NCBI RefSeq assembly: GCF_023195515.1
Contig: NZ_JALPKR020000002.1
Coordinates: 2,209,001 to 2,273,000, forward strand
DNA: 64,000 nt
From: Variovorax sp. S12S4
Lineage (GTDB): Bacteria > Pseudomonadota > Gammaproteobacteria > Burkholderiales > Burkholderiaceae_C
Direction: 5' to 3'
The notes below the pieces were generated by a model. It ran no database searches. It saw nothing but the letters and a program-made list of their open reading frames with translations, and was not told the DNA's origin. The translations under genes were made by a program, and so were the position numbers. Each line of letters begins with the position of its first letter. Position 1 is the first letter of the stretch. Below are positions 44,314-53,751 of this stretch, piece by piece.

Positions 44314-45496
44314 ATCCAATCCGCTTCCCTATGCCGGCGTTCGCGTCGTCGAGTTCACCCACATGGTCATGGGCCCGACCTGCGGCCTGCTGCTGGCCGA
44401 CCTCGGCGCCGAGGTCATCAAGGTCGAGCCCATCGAGGGCGACAGCACGCGCCGCCTGCTCGGTTCGGGCTCGGGCTTCTTCCCCACGTTCAACCGCAAC
44501 AAGAAGAGCATCGCGCTCGACCTCAAGACGCCAGAGGGCGTGGAGGCCGCGCTGCGCCTCGTCGCCACGGCCGACATCGTGAGCGAGAACTTCAAGCCAG
44601 GCACCATGAAGAAGCTGGGCCTGGACTACGACAGCCTGAAGCAGCTCAACCCGCGCCTCATTTATGTGAGCCACAAAGGCTTTCTGCCGGGGCCGTACGA
44701 CCACCGCACCGCGCTTGACGAGGTGGTGCAGATGATGGGCGGCCTGGCCTACATGACCGGCCGCGCCGGCGACCCGCTGCGTGCGGGCACCAGCGTGAAC
44801 GACATCATGGGCGGCATGTTCGGCGCCATCGGCGCGATGGCCGCGCTGCGCCAGCGCGAACTCACCGGCAAGGGCTGCGAGGTGCAGTCCGCGCTGTTCG
44901 AGAACAACGTGTTCCTGGTCGCGCAGCACATGATGCAGTTCGCCGCCACCGGCAAGGCGGCCGACCCGATGCCCAGCCGCATCTCGGCGTGGGCCGTGTA
45001 CGACGTGTTCACCGTGAAGGACGGCGAGCAGATCTTTCTCGCGGCCGTGAGCGACAAGCAGTGGGCGATCTTCTGCAAGGCCTTCGGGCTGGAAGAAATG
45101 CTGGCCGACCCGCGCCTGAAGACCAACAACGACCGCGTGCTGGCGCGCGAGTGGATGATGCCGATCCTGCGCTCGCACCTGGCCGGCTACAGCGCGGCCG
45201 AACTCAGCGCGGTATTCGAGCAGAACGAGCTGCCCTTTGCGCCCATCACCAAGCCGCAGCAGCTGTTCGACGACCCGCACCTGAATGCCACCGGCGGCCT
45301 CGCGCCCGTGCGCATGAATGACGGCCACATGGCCAAGGTGCCGCTCATGCCCTTCACGCTCGACGGCGAGCGCCCCGGCATTCGCCTGCAGCCGCCGCAC
45401 ATCGGCGAGCACACCGCCGAGCTGCTGAAGGAGGTGGGCTACAGCGACGAAGAAATCGCCGCCTTCGAGGCGCGCCGGGCCGGCGCTGCCGGTTGA
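44306..45496 (+). CDS. CaiB/BaiF-family (class III) CoA transferase
   Basis: A 396-residue CoA transferase. The N terminus YAGVRVVEFTHMVMGPTCGLLLADLGAEVIKVEP is the family signature, and the catalytic Asp lies in HRTALDEVVQMMGGLAYMTG. A large C-terminal segment (LFDDPHLNATGGLAPVRM, PPHIGEHTAELLKEVGYS) completes the family pattern. It starts inside the lyase gene with an 8-base overlap, so the two are coupled. The likely path is activation of a dicarboxylic or branched acid to its CoA ester and then cleavage by the lyase. Which acid is not readable. Confidence 0.93.
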   Translation: MPESNPLPYAGVRVVEFTHMVMGPTCGLLLADLGAEVIKVEPIEGDSTRRLLGSGSGFFPTFNRNKKSIALDLKTPEGVEAALRLVATADIVSENFKPGTMKKLGLDYDSLKQLNPRLIYVSHKGFLPGPYDHRTALDEVVQMMGGLAYMTGRAGDPLRAGTSVNDIMGGMFGAIGAMAALRQRELTGKGCEVQSALFENNVFLVAQHMMQFAATGKAADPMPSRISAWAVYDVFTVKDGEQIFLAAVSDKQWAIFCKAFGLEEMLADPRLKTNNDRVLAREWMMPILRSHLAGYSAAELSAVFEQNELPFAPITKPQQLFDDPHLNATGGLAPVRMNDGHMAKVPLMPFTLDGERPGIRLQPPHIGEHTAELLKEVGYSDEEIAAFEARRAGAAG

Positions 45497-45547
45497 ACCC
45501 AAGACAAGGCTCGGGACAGAAAACCCGGGCGATATAGTTCTTGCGCC

Positions 45548-46480
45548 ATGGACCGCCTGAAGCAACTCGAATCCTTCGTCTCGGTGGCGACCCGCGGCGG
45601 CCTCACGGCCGCGGCCAAGGCCGAGGGCGTCGCGCCCGCCATCATGGGGCGGCGCCTCGACGCGCTGGAGGCCAGGCTGGGCGTGAAGCTGCTGGTGCGC
45701 ACCACGCGGCGCATCACGCTCACGCACGAAGGCAGCGCCTTTCTCGAGGACTGCCAGCGCCTGCTGACCGAATTCGCCAATGCCGAGGCCAGCGTGAGCG
45801 CCGGGGGCATCAAGGCCAGCGGGCACTTGCGCGTGACGGCGCCGGCGGGCTTCGGCCGCCGGCATGTGGCGCCGCTGGTGCCGCGCTTCCATGCCATGCA
45901 CCCGGAAGTCACGATCTCGCTCAACCTTAGCGACCGCGTGGTCGACGTGCGCGGCGAAAGCTTCGATTGCGCGGTGCGCGTGGGCGACATGCCCGATTCG
46001 TCGCTGGTGAGCGTGCGGCTGGCCGACAACCGGCGCCGCTGCGTCGCCACGCCGGAATTCGTGCGCCGCCACGGCATGCCCAAGCACCCGAGCGAGCTGT
46101 CGCGCTTTGCCTGCCTCACGCTCTCGAGCGATGCTTCTCAAACGCGCGGCTGGGCATTTCGCCTGCCGGCCGAAGAGGGCGAGGGCGGCGAAGAACTGAT
46201 CTACCTCCGGCCCGAGGGTCCGCTCGATTGTTCCGACGGGCAGGTGCTGCACGACTGGTGCCTGGCCGGCCACGGCATTGCCTGGCGCAGCACCTGGGAG
46301 GTCGAGGCCGAAATCGATGCGGGTTTGCTGGTGCCGCTGCTCGACGAATTCGCCGCGCCGCCCAACGGCATCTACGCCGTGTTCACGGGCACCAAGCACC
46401 TGCCGCTGCGGGTGCGGCTGTGGCTTGATTTCCTCAAGGAGCAATACGGACGCCCCGAATTCTGGGGCGGAAGAGGGTAA
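45548..46480 (+). CDS. LysR-family transcriptional regulator
   Basis: A 310-residue regulator. The helix-turn-helix is MDRLKQLESFVSVATRGGLTAAAKAEGVAPAIMGRRLDALEARLG with RTTRRITLTHEGSAFLEDC. The effector domain starts near residue 95 (LRVTAPAGFGRRHVAPLVPRFHAMHPEVTISL). A tract rich in Glu and Gly (PAEEGEGGEELIYLRPEG) interrupts the usual spacing. It lies 51 bases after the CoA-transferase gene and may belong to it. The small gap to the next gene (64 bases) leaves room for a separate promoter. Confidence 0.92.
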   Translation: MDRLKQLESFVSVATRGGLTAAAKAEGVAPAIMGRRLDALEARLGVKLLVRTTRRITLTHEGSAFLEDCQRLLTEFANAEASVSAGGIKASGHLRVTAPAGFGRRHVAPLVPRFHAMHPEVTISLNLSDRVVDVRGESFDCAVRVGDMPDSSLVSVRLADNRRRCVATPEFVRRHGMPKHPSELSRFACLTLSSDASQTRGWAFRLPAEEGEGGEELIYLRPEGPLDCSDGQVLHDWCLAGHGIAWRSTWEVEAEIDAGLLVPLLDEFAAPPNGIYAVFTGTKHLPLRVRLWLDFLKEQYGRPEFWGGRG

Positions 46481-46544
46481 AGCCGTCCGAGCGGCGGCAC
46501 AATGCGCAAGCATTTGCAACCCCATTGAAGAAGAAAGCCATTCG

Positions 46545-46997
46545 ATGACCCTCGAAGCCATCCTCGCCTACCTGCACTTGCTGGCCATCCTCACGATGGT
46601 GGTGTTCATCTCGAGCGAAGCGGCGCTGTGCCGCGTGCAGTGGCTCAATGCCGCCGTGGTCGAGCGGCTCGCCAAGGTCGACCTGGTCTACGGCATTTCC
46701 GCCATTGCCGTGCTCGCGACCGGCATTGCCCGCACCGTGTGGGGCGTGAAGGGCACCGCCTGGTACTGGACCAACCCGCTCCTGCACGTGAAGCTCGGCC
46801 TGTTCATCATCATCGGCGTGCTCTCGATCTTCCCGACGCTGACCTACTTCCGCTGGCGCAAGGCGCTGCGCGCCAACGGCACGCTGCCGACCGAAGACGA
46901 TGTGCGGAAAACGCGCAAGCTGGTGATGGTGCAGGCCCACCTGATCGCGGTGATTCCGCTGGTCGCCGTGTTCCTTGCGCGCGGCTTCGGCAAGTAG
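46545..46997 (+). CDS. DUF2214 family membrane protein
   Basis: A 150-residue inner-membrane protein with four hydrophobic helices: ILAYLHLLAILTMVVFISSEAAL, LVYGISAIAVLATGIARTVW, HVKLGLFIIIGVLSIFPTLTYF and LIAVIPLVAVFLARGFG. The pattern, with HLLA near the start and RVQWL following helix one, matches DUF2214, which has no known function. The start ATG at 46545 lies 8 bases after AGAAAG. The next gene begins 7 bases after its stop and so may be co-transcribed. Confidence 0.85.
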   Translation: MTLEAILAYLHLLAILTMVVFISSEAALCRVQWLNAAVVERLAKVDLVYGISAIAVLATGIARTVWGVKGTAWYWTNPLLHVKLGLFIIIGVLSIFPTLTYFRWRKALRANGTLPTEDDVRKTRKLVMVQAHLIAVIPLVAVFLARGFGK

Positions 46998-47004
46998 GGC
47001 CGGC

Positions 47005-49038
47005 ATGGAACGCGCCGGCATCCAGCTCCTGTTTGCCGGCACCATCTTCAGCAGCGCGTTCCTGCTGTTTCTCGTCCAGCCGCTCATCGCCAAGCAGATC
47101 CTGCCCTGGTTCGGCGGCTCGGCCGCCGTGTGGTCGATCTGCATGGTGTTCTTCCAGGCCGTGCTGCTCGCGGGCTATGCCTATTCCGATTGGGTGACGC
47201 GGCACCTGCGCGTGAGAGTACAGGCCGCATTGCATGTCGGTCTTCTGCTCGCGAGCCTGGCCTTCCTGCCGCTGGTGGTGGCCGCGCGCTGGAAGCCCAC
47301 GGGCGCCGAAGACCCCACGTGGCTGATCCTGGGCCTGCTGCTTGCGACCATCGGGCTTCCCTACTTTCTGCTTTCGACCACCGGGCCGCTGGTGCAGTCG
47401 TGGGTGGCGCGCACACCCTGGAGCGCGCGGGTGTACCGGTACTTCTCGCTGTCGAACCTGGCCTCGCTGCTGTCTCTCCTGAGTTATCCGGTGCTGATCG
47501 AACCGCGCAGCTCGCTGCTCCAGCAGGCGCAGGGATGGTCGTGGGGCTACGGGGCGTTCGTGGTGCTTTGCGCAGGGACGACCTTGCTCGTGGCGTACCG
47601 CTGGTCGGAAGCCGTGCCGGCATCAACGTCAACGGCGACGGCGGGCGAGGAGACGCCTCCGCGCTGGTCCGACGCGCTGCTCTGGCTCGCCTTGCCGGCG
47701 CTCGCATCGTGGCTGCTGCTGGCGGTGACCAACCACATCACCCAGAACGTCGCGGCAGTGCCGTTTCTCTGGATCTTGCCGCTGTCGCTGTACCTGTTCA
47801 CCTTTGTGCTGTGCTTCGAAAGCGACCGCTGGTACCGGCGCGGCGTTTTCCTGCCGCTGGCGGCGGGTGTGCTGGTGCTGTGCGCCTTCGGCCTGCAGCA
47901 CCACATCGGCTCGGACGTGCGCACGGGGCTGCCGATCTATGTGGGCGGCCTGTTCGTGCTGTGCATGTTCCTGCACGGAGAAACCGCAAGGCTGCGGCCG
48001 GCACCGCGCTATCTCACGCGCTTCTACCTGATGCTGTCGCTGGGTGGCGCCATTGGCGGCGCCCTGGTGGGGCTGGTCGCGCCGCACGTGCTGCCCGCGT
48101 ACTACGAACTGGGCATCGGCCTCACGCTCACCGCGCTGGCGGCGGTGGCCGTGCTGCGTCATCGCCTGTGGCTGCGGCTCTCCGGCGTGGCCCTGGCGGC
48201 CTGCTGCGTCTTTTTCCTGGTGGCGCAGATCCGCAGCGACAGATTGGGCGCGCGCCATCTGGTGCGCAGCTTCTACGGCGCACTGATCACCTTCGACGTG
48301 CGCCGCGCCAATCCTCCGAGCTACGTGCGGCTGCTGTCGCATGGTTCCATCAAGCATGGCGAGCAGTTTCTCGACCCGCTCAGGCGGCGCGAGCCCACCA
48401 CCTACTACGGCGCCACCTCGGGCATCGGCCGGGCCATGGCCGCCGCGCCAGACGGGCCGCGTCGCGTCGGGCTGATCGGCCTCGGCGCGGGCACGCTTGC
48501 GACCTACGGCCGAAGCGGCGACGTCTACCGCATCTACGAGATCAATCCGCAGGTGTTCGAACTGGCGGACAGCGAGTTCACCTTTCTGCGCGACAGCTCC
48601 GCGCAGACCGAGCGCGTGCTCGGCGATGCGCGGCTGGCGCTGGAGCGCGAGGCGCCGCAGGGCTTCGACCTGCTGGCAGTCGATGCATTTTCTGGCGATG
48701 CGGTGCCGGTCCATCTGCTCACGGCCGAGGCGCTGGACGTCTACCTGCGCCACATGAAGCCCGACGGCATCGTGGCCTTTCACGTGTCCAACCGCTACCT
48801 GGAGCTCGCACCCGTGGTCGCACGAATCGCGGCTTTGAAAGGGGTGCATGCGGTGCTGGTGAGCGACGACGCCAAGGAATCGAAGTGGCTCAACTCGACC
48901 GACTGGGTGCTGGTTGCGCGCGATCCCGCCGTGCTGGTGCGTGAGCCGCTGCGCGGCGCGGCTTCGCCCATCGCGCTTCCGGCTGACACCCGCCCCTGGA
49001 CCGACGACTTCAACAACCTGCTGGGCGTAATCAAGTAG
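47005..49038 (+). CDS. Membrane-fused spermidine synthase-like protein
   Basis: A 677-residue protein. Residues 1-420 contain about ten hydrophobic helices (for example GTIFSSAFLLFLVQPLIAKQILPW, PYFLLSTTGPLVQSW, YLMLSLGGAIGGALVGLVAPHV). Residues about 450-677 form a polyamine-synthase-like SAM-fold domain with VGLIGLGAGTLATYGRSGDVYRIYEINP and DLLAVDAFSGDAVPVHLLTAEAL. The short gap and the arrangement resemble bacterial membrane-anchored spermidine-synthase-like proteins whose substrate is unknown. True spermidine synthase activity is not assumed. It starts 7 bases after DUF2214. Confidence 0.9.
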   Translation: MERAGIQLLFAGTIFSSAFLLFLVQPLIAKQILPWFGGSAAVWSICMVFFQAVLLAGYAYSDWVTRHLRVRVQAALHVGLLLASLAFLPLVVAARWKPTGAEDPTWLILGLLLATIGLPYFLLSTTGPLVQSWVARTPWSARVYRYFSLSNLASLLSLLSYPVLIEPRSSLLQQAQGWSWGYGAFVVLCAGTTLLVAYRWSEAVPASTSTATAGEETPPRWSDALLWLALPALASWLLLAVTNHITQNVAAVPFLWILPLSLYLFTFVLCFESDRWYRRGVFLPLAAGVLVLCAFGLQHHIGSDVRTGLPIYVGGLFVLCMFLHGETARLRPAPRYLTRFYLMLSLGGAIGGALVGLVAPHVLPAYYELGIGLTLTALAAVAVLRHRLWLRLSGVALAACCVFFLVAQIRSDRLGARHLVRSFYGALITFDVRRANPPSYVRLLSHGSIKHGEQFLDPLRRREPTTYYGATSGIGRAMAAAPDGPRRVGLIGLGAGTLATYGRSGDVYRIYEINPQVFELADSEFTFLRDSSAQTERVLGDARLALEREAPQGFDLLAVDAFSGDAVPVHLLTAEALDVYLRHMKPDGIVAFHVSNRYLELAPVVARIAALKGVHAVLVSDDAKESKWLNSTDWVLVARDPAVLVREPLRGAASPIALPADTRPWTDDFNNLLGVIK

Positions 49039-49057
49039 CACCCATGTAGCGCCCATG

Positions 49058-49091
49058 AAAAAGCCCCGCCGGCGAGGGGCCGTGCGGGGCT
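49058..49091 (-). terminator. Intrinsic terminator of the PsiF-like gene
   Basis: Minus strand: AGCCCCGC (from 49091), 14-base loop, GCGGGGCT, then T-run (plus-strand A-run 49058-49062). An 8-bp GC-rich stem 25 bases past the stop. It can also serve the opposite strand only weakly. Confidence 0.8.
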
Positions 49092-49115
49092 CGATTCAGA
49101 AAAGCGCGGCCGGTG

Positions 49116-49496
49116 TCAGGCCTTGGCGCTCAGGCATTCCTTCATGAACGCCTTGCGGGCGTCGCCCTTGAGGGTCTTGGCCTTTTCGTCGGCGTTGCAG
49201 GTCTTCATTTTTTCCTGCTGGGTCTGCTTGGCGGTCATGGCGGGCTTGGCGCTCAGGCAGTTCTTCATGAACGCCTTGCGCTCGTCGCCCTTCTTGTCGC
49301 CCGCTTCCTGGTTGCAGGTCGTCATCTTGCTTTGCTGGGCGGTGGGGGCCTTGGCCGCGGGTGTGGCCGGTGTAGCGGGGGTGGCGGGCGTCGCGGCCGG
49401 AGCAACGACGACAGGCGCGGGCGCCTTGTCTTGCGCCTGTGCGGCGCCAAAGGAAAGGCAGGCGCCCAGGGCGACCAGGGAAAGGAGCTTTTTCAT
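49116..49496 (-). CDS. PsiF-repeat family secreted protein
   Basis: A 126-residue periplasmic protein. Residues 1-21 form a signal peptide (MKKLLSLVALGACLSFGAAQA), followed by a repetitive spacer of ATP units (TPATPATPATPAAK). Then come two copies of the PsiF repeat with pattern MxxCNxxAxxKxxxxRKAFMKxCLS (TTCNQEAGDKKGDERKAFMK and KTCNADEKAKTLKGDARKAF). Each repeat has two Cys. PsiF in E. coli is phosphate-starvation inducible; the role is unknown. ATG at 49496 is preceded by AGGA. Confidence 0.92.
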   Translation of the reverse strand: MKKLLSLVALGACLSFGAAQAQDKAPAPVVVAPAATPATPATPATPAAKAPTAQQSKMTTCNQEAGDKKGDERKAFMKNCLSAKPAMTAKQTQQEKMKTCNADEKAKTLKGDARKAFMKECLSAKA

Positions 49497-49628
49497 GGTG
49501 ATATGTCCTTGCAAGGTTGTGTTGTGACAGGTGCCCCGCCCCCGGGGCCGCTCATCCTAACGGGCGGGGGCATGCATTCGATGACCGCCGGCGCCGCCGA
49601 GCGGGTTTGCCCCCGGTAAAATCCGCAG

Positions 49629-51314
49629 ATGCTATTGGTCAAACAGGAGCTGCTCGCGGCGCTCGCGAACACGCTCGAATCCCTCTCACCCGGCGCCGGC
49701 TCCAAAGCCGCGTTCGAGTCGCCCAAGGTGGCCGCCCATGGCGATTTCGCCAGCACGGCCGCCATGCAACTCGCCAAACCGCTCGGCCGCAAGCCACGCG
49801 AACTGGCCGAGGAGCTCAGCGCCGCGCTGCTCGCCACCCCCGTGTTCGGCCAGTGGGTCGAAGCCATCGAAATCGCCGGTCCCGGTTTTCTCAACATCCG
49901 CCTCAAGACCTCCGCCAAGCAGCAGATCGTGCGCGAAGTGCTGAATGCGGCCGACGCCTTCGGCCAGCAGCCCGCCACCGGCGAAAAGGTGCTGGTCGAG
50001 TTCGTCTCGGCCAACCCGACCGGTCCGCTGCACGTCGGCCACGGCCGCCAGGCCGCGCTCGGCGATGCCATCTGCAACCTGCGCGCCTCGCAGGGCGACA
50101 CGGTCTGGCGCGAGTTCTATTACAACGACGCCGGCGTGCAGATCCAGACGCTGGCCAACAGCACGCAGCTGCGCGCCCGCGGCTTCAAGCCCGGCGACCC
50201 CGAATGGCCGAGCGGCGAAAAGGCGCCCGCCTACAACGGCGACTACATCGCCGACATTGCCGAAGACTTCAAGGCGAAGAAGACCGTCAAGTCGGACGAC
50301 CGCGAATACACCGCCAGCGGCAACATCGACGACCTCGATTCCATCCGCGAATTTGCCGTGGCCTATCTGCGCCGCGAGCAAGACCTCGATTTGCAGGCCT
50401 TCCGCGTGCGCTTCGACAATTACTACCTCGAATCGAGCCTCTACACCAGCGGCCGCGTCGAGGCGGCGGTGCAAAAGCTCGTGGCCGCCGGCAAGACCTA
50501 CGAGCAGGACGGTGCGCTGTGGCTCAAGTCGACCGACTACGGGGACGACAAGGACCGCGTGATGAAGAAGCAGGACGGTACGTACACGTACTTCGTGCCC
50601 GACGTCGCCTACCACATTGCAAAATGGGAGCGCGGCTTCCACAAGGTGGTCAACATCCAGGGCACCGACCACCACGGCACCATCGCGCGCGTGCGCGCCG
50701 GCCTGCAGGCGGCGGGCGTCGGCATTCCCGAGGGCTACCCCGACTACGTGCTGCACACCATGGTGCGCGTGATGAAGGGCGGCGAAGAGGTCAAGATCAG
50801 CAAGCGCGCGGGCAGCTACGTCACGCTGCGCGACCTCATCGAATGGACCAGCACCGATGCCGTGCGCTTCTTCCTTTTGAGCCGCAAGCCCGACACCGAA
50901 TTCCTCTTCGATATCGATCTGGCGTTGGCTCAGAACAACGATAACCCGGTCTACTACGTGCAGATGGCGCACGCGCGCATCTGCAAGATGCTGCGCGATT
51001 GGGGTGGCGAAGTCGCATCGTTGAGCACGAGTGATTTGTCCTCATTGGAGGCGCCGCAGGCACAGACCATCATGCTGCAGCTTGCCAAGTATCCCGAGAT
51101 GCTGTCAGCGGCGGCGAAGGACTTTGCGCCGCACGACGTGACCTTCTACCTGCGCGAGCTTGCGTCCAATCTGCACAGCTACTACGACGCGGAACGCGTG
51201 CTTGTTGACGACGAAACGCTCAAGAAAGCCCGCCTCGCGCTTGTCGCCGCCTGCGCGCAGGTGCTGCACAATGGCCTCGCGATTCTCGGCGTCAGTGCGC
51301 CGAGCAAGATGTGA
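49629..51314 (+). CDS. argS: Arginyl-tRNA synthetase
   Basis: A 561-residue class Ia synthetase that charges tRNA-Arg. The N-terminal additional domain (residues about 1-110) includes [24 protein letters not shown]. The HIGH element is HVGH in [20 protein letters not shown], near residue 140. The second loop is KISKRAG in [19 protein letters not shown]. The C-terminal anticodon domain ends with [24 protein letters not shown] 49629 is the only start that places the N-terminal domain correctly. It is followed 7 bases after its stop by a SPOR-domain gene. Confidence 0.97.
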   Translation: MLLVKQELLAALANTLESLSPGAGSKAAFESPKVAAHGDFASTAAMQLAKPLGRKPRELAEELSAALLATPVFGQWVEAIEIAGPGFLNIRLKTSAKQQIVREVLNAADAFGQQPATGEKVLVEFVSANPTGPLHVGHGRQAALGDAICNLRASQGDTVWREFYYNDAGVQIQTLANSTQLRARGFKPGDPEWPSGEKAPAYNGDYIADIAEDFKAKKTVKSDDREYTASGNIDDLDSIREFAVAYLRREQDLDLQAFRVRFDNYYLESSLYTSGRVEAAVQKLVAAGKTYEQDGALWLKSTDYGDDKDRVMKKQDGTYTYFVPDVAYHIAKWERGFHKVVNIQGTDHHGTIARVRAGLQAAGVGIPEGYPDYVLHTMVRVMKGGEEVKISKRAGSYVTLRDLIEWTSTDAVRFFLLSRKPDTEFLFDIDLALAQNNDNPVYYVQMAHARICKMLRDWGGEVASLSTSDLSSLEAPQAQTIMLQLAKYPEMLSAAAKDFAPHDVTFYLRELASNLHSYYDAERVLVDDETLKKARLALVAACAQVLHNGLAILGVSAPSKM

Positions 51315-51321
51315 AATCACT

Positions 51322-52068
51322 ATGAAGAAGACAACCAGACAACGCGGCAACATCGTCATCGGCCTCATCATCGGCCTGGTGCTGGGGTTGGGTGTCGCGC
51401 TGGGCATTGCGGTCTACGTGACCAAGGTGCCGATTCCGTTCGTGACCAAGACCCAGCGCGGCGGTGCCGAGCAGGACGAAGCCGAGGCCCGCAAGAACCG
51501 CGACTGGGACCCGAATGCGCCCCTGGCCGGCAAGCCCGGCACGCCCGCCAAGCCGCCCGCGGCGGCAGGTGGCCCGGTGGCTCCCGCCGCCGGCGACAAC
51601 ACGGCCGTGGCGCCGGGAGCCGCGCCGCCCGCTCCGCCGGTGCCGGTGGTCGTAGCGCCCAAGCCCGCGCGTCCGGCGCCCGTGCCGGCCGAAGCCAATT
51701 CGCTGCCGCCGTCGAACGATCCGCTGGGCGATCTGGCCCGCGCGCGTGCCGGCGGCAACAGCGGCAGCACCACCACGGCCGCCGCGCCAAGCAGCAGTAG
51801 CAACAGCGCGGCACCGTCGTCCGGCCCCGATCCATTCATGTATTTCGTGCAGGCCGGCGCCTTCCGCACCACCGACGACGCCGAGGCCCAGCGCGCCAAG
51901 CTGTCGCTGATGGGCGTGGAGGCCCGGGTTACCGAGCGCGAGCAGGCGGGCCGCACGGTCTACCGGGTGCGCGCCGGTCCGTTCAACAAGAAGGACGACG
52001 CCGATCGCCTGAAAGAGCGGCTCGACAGCGGCGGCCTCGAATCGGCGCTCGTGCGCGTACAGCGCTGA
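51322..52068 (+). CDS. SPOR-domain protein (FtsN-like)
   Basis: A 248-residue bitopic membrane protein. A short cytosolic segment and a single TM helix (IVIGLIIGLVLGLGVALGIAVYVT, residues 10-34) are followed by a Pro/Ala-rich periplasmic linker of about 120 residues and a C-terminal SPOR domain (FMYFVQAGAFRTTDDAEAQRAKL, TVYRVRAGPFNKKDDADRLKERL). SPOR domains bind denuded peptidoglycan at the division site. Position and layout match FtsN-like proteins commonly found downstream of argS in proteobacteria. It is 7 bases after argS and 164 bases before dsbA. Confidence 0.92.
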   Translation: MKKTTRQRGNIVIGLIIGLVLGLGVALGIAVYVTKVPIPFVTKTQRGGAEQDEAEARKNRDWDPNAPLAGKPGTPAKPPAAAGGPVAPAAGDNTAVAPGAAPPAPPVPVVVAPKPARPAPVPAEANSLPPSNDPLGDLARARAGGNSGSTTTAAAPSSSSNSAAPSSGPDPFMYFVQAGAFRTTDDAEAQRAKLSLMGVEARVTEREQAGRTVYRVRAGPFNKKDDADRLKERLDSGGLESALVRVQR

Positions 52069-52083
52069 GGTGTATTCCCGCGG

Positions 52084-52106
52084 CGGCTGCGGCCTTGCGG
52101 CAGCCG
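52084..52106. other. Inverted repeat after the SPOR gene
   Basis: CGGCTGC, 9 bases, GCAGCCG with perfect 7-base arms, 16 bases past the stop. There is no T-run, so it is at best a weak terminator or RNA-end structure. Confidence 0.3.
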
Positions 52107-52232
52107 TCATGAATAATCCCTAAGCTTTGCGGCACGGGCCGCCGCCAAGATCGCGTATTGGGCATGCCGCATGCGGGAACTCCGCGCGGCGCCCCGGCTC
52201 TGTCTGCCGTACCCAACAGGAGAACTTTTTCA

Positions 52233-52880
52233 ATGAAACGTCGTGACTTTTCGCTGGCCGCCACTTCGCTCGGTCTGATTTCGCTGGCTGGCAATACGGC
52301 GCACGCCCAGGCGCGCGCGCCCAAGGCCGGCACCGAGTACCTGGTGCTCGACAAGCGCGTGCCCGTCGACGCGCCCGCCGGCAAGGTCGAAGTGATCGAG
52401 TTCTTCTCGTACAACTGTCCGCATTGCAACGATTTCGAGCCGCAGCTCGACGCCTGGCTCAAGACGGCTCCCAAGGAAGTGGCTTTCCGCCGCGTGCCGG
52501 TGCCCTTCGTGGGCAACGACGTCGAAGCCAAGCAGCGCCTGTACTACGCGCTCGAAGCCATGGGCAAGGTCGAGGAATTCCAGCCGAAGATCTTCAACGC
52601 GATTCACAGGCAGCGCCAGAACGTCAACGGCGACACCAACATCGTTGCCTGGGCCGCGGCCAACGGCCTCGACGGCGCCAAGTTCAAGGAAGTGTTTACC
52701 TCGTTCAGCGTGGCCAGCAAGGCCAAGCGCGCCACGCAGTTGACCGAAGCCTACAAGGTGGCCGGCGTTCCGGCTCTGGCCGTGGGCGGCCGCTGGTACG
52801 TGGACGGCGAGCTCGCCGGTAACATGACCAAGGCGCTCCAGGTCACCAATTACCTGATCGGCGAAGCCAAGAAGGGCTGA
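52233..52880 (+). CDS. dsbA: Thiol:disulfide interchange protein DsbA
   Basis: A 215-residue periplasmic oxidase. The signal peptide has a twin-arginine-like start (MKRRDFSLAATSLGLISLAG, cleaved after AHAQA). The active-site motif is CPHC at 62-65 in IEFFSYNCPHCNDFEP, and the cis-Pro loop is VAGVPALAVGG. It introduces disulfides into secreted proteins. ATG at 52233 has AGGAG 10 bases before. It follows the argS-SPOR pair, an order often seen in betaproteobacteria, and ends at a good terminator. Confidence 0.96.
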   Translation: MKRRDFSLAATSLGLISLAGNTAHAQARAPKAGTEYLVLDKRVPVDAPAGKVEVIEFFSYNCPHCNDFEPQLDAWLKTAPKEVAFRRVPVPFVGNDVEAKQRLYYALEAMGKVEEFQPKIFNAIHRQRQNVNGDTNIVAWAAANGLDGAKFKEVFTSFSVASKAKRATQLTEAYKVAGVPALAVGGRWYVDGELAGNMTKALQVTNYLIGEAKKG

Positions 52881-52945
52881 TCGCCTTCAGGGGCAAGACA
52901 GCGGCCCGGCCACGCCGGGCCCGCAGTGTTCCCGGATCGGATGTC

Positions 52946-52968
52946 AAGCCCGCTTTGGCGGGCTTTTT
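52946..52968 (+). terminator. Intrinsic terminator of dsbA
   Basis: AAGCCCGC, loop TTTG, GCGGGCTT and TTT: an 8-bp stem followed by five T, 65 bases past the dsbA stop. It separates dsbA from the lptA operon. Confidence 0.88.
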
Positions 52969-53031
52969 CATCTCTGCGCGCTGGGCTGGCGCGATCCGCC
53001 GCATACAATGCAGAGCAAGTTTCGTGCCTCT

Positions 53032-53751
53032 ATGACATCGCACTCCTACTCCAACACCACTCCTCTTCTGGGTCGCATCGGCCGCTTGGCCCGCCTTGGC
53101 ATTGGCGCGCTGTGCCTGGCCGGCGCCGCTTCGGGCGCGCTGGCCGAGACGGCCGACCGCACCAAGCCGATGAACATCGAGTCGGACGCCATGCGGTACG
53201 ACGACCTCAAGCAGACCAGCGTGTTCACCGGGAACGTGCTGGTCACCAAGGGCACCATCATCATCCGCGGCGCGCGGATCGACGTTCGCCAGGACGCCGA
53301 GGGCTACCAGTACGGCGTGGTCACGGCGGCGCCCGGCAAGCGGGCCTATTACAAGCAGAAGCGCAACGCCCCCGACGAGTGGATCGAGGGCGAGTCGGAA
53401 GTCATCGAGTACGACAGCCGCGCCGACAACGTCAAGTTCATCCGCAATGCCGTCATGCGCCGCCTGATCGGCGCTACGCCCAACGACGAAAGCAGCGGCG
53501 CGCTCATCGTCTACGACCAGAGCAACGACACCTACACGGTCAACGGCTCCACCGTGCCGCCGAATGCGGGCGTGAATGCTCCGTCGGGCGGACGCGTCAG
53601 GACCATCCTCACGCCCAAATCGGCCACTGCGCCCGGTGCTGCCGCGCCTGCCGCGGGTGCACAGCCCGCGCCCGCGGCAACCCAGCCGGCGCCCGGAACG
53701 GGCCTGCGCTCGACCACCACCCTGGGTGGCGAAGGGGAAGGGCGCAAGTGA
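53032..53751 (+). CDS. lptA: LPS transport periplasmic protein LptA
   Basis: A 239-residue periplasmic bridge protein. A signal peptide ([17 protein letters not shown]) is followed by the OstA-type beta-jellyroll: [45 protein letters not shown] and [17 protein letters not shown]. The C-terminal 60 residues are Ala/Pro-rich. ATG at 53032 is preferred for signal-peptide length; an ATG 24 bases earlier (53008) is possible, and TACAAT at 53004-53009 there looks like a -10. Neither start has a clear ribosome-binding site. The stop overlaps lptB by 4 bases (GTGA). Confidence 0.94.
   Translation: MTSHSYSNTTPLLGRIGRLARLGIGALCLAGAASGALAETADRTKPMNIESDAMRYDDLKQTSVFTGNVLVTKGTIIIRGARIDVRQDAEGYQYGVVTAAPGKRAYYKQKRNAPDEWIEGESEVIEYDSRADNVKFIRNAVMRRLIGATPNDESSGALIVYDQSNDTYTVNGSTVPPNAGVNAPSGGRVRTILTPKSATAPGAAAPAAGAQPAPAATQPAPGTGLRSTTTLGGEGEGRK

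Noticed and set aside
45533..45538. TATAGT as a -10 before the LysR gene at 45548
   Set aside because: Only 10 bases before the ATG and with no -35 at the right distance; possible but not supported.
49350..49390. Short tandem repeat that could be a variable-number or CRISPR-like array
   Set aside because: It encodes the in-frame Ala-Thr-Pro repeats of the PsiF-like protein; units are 9 bases without spacers.
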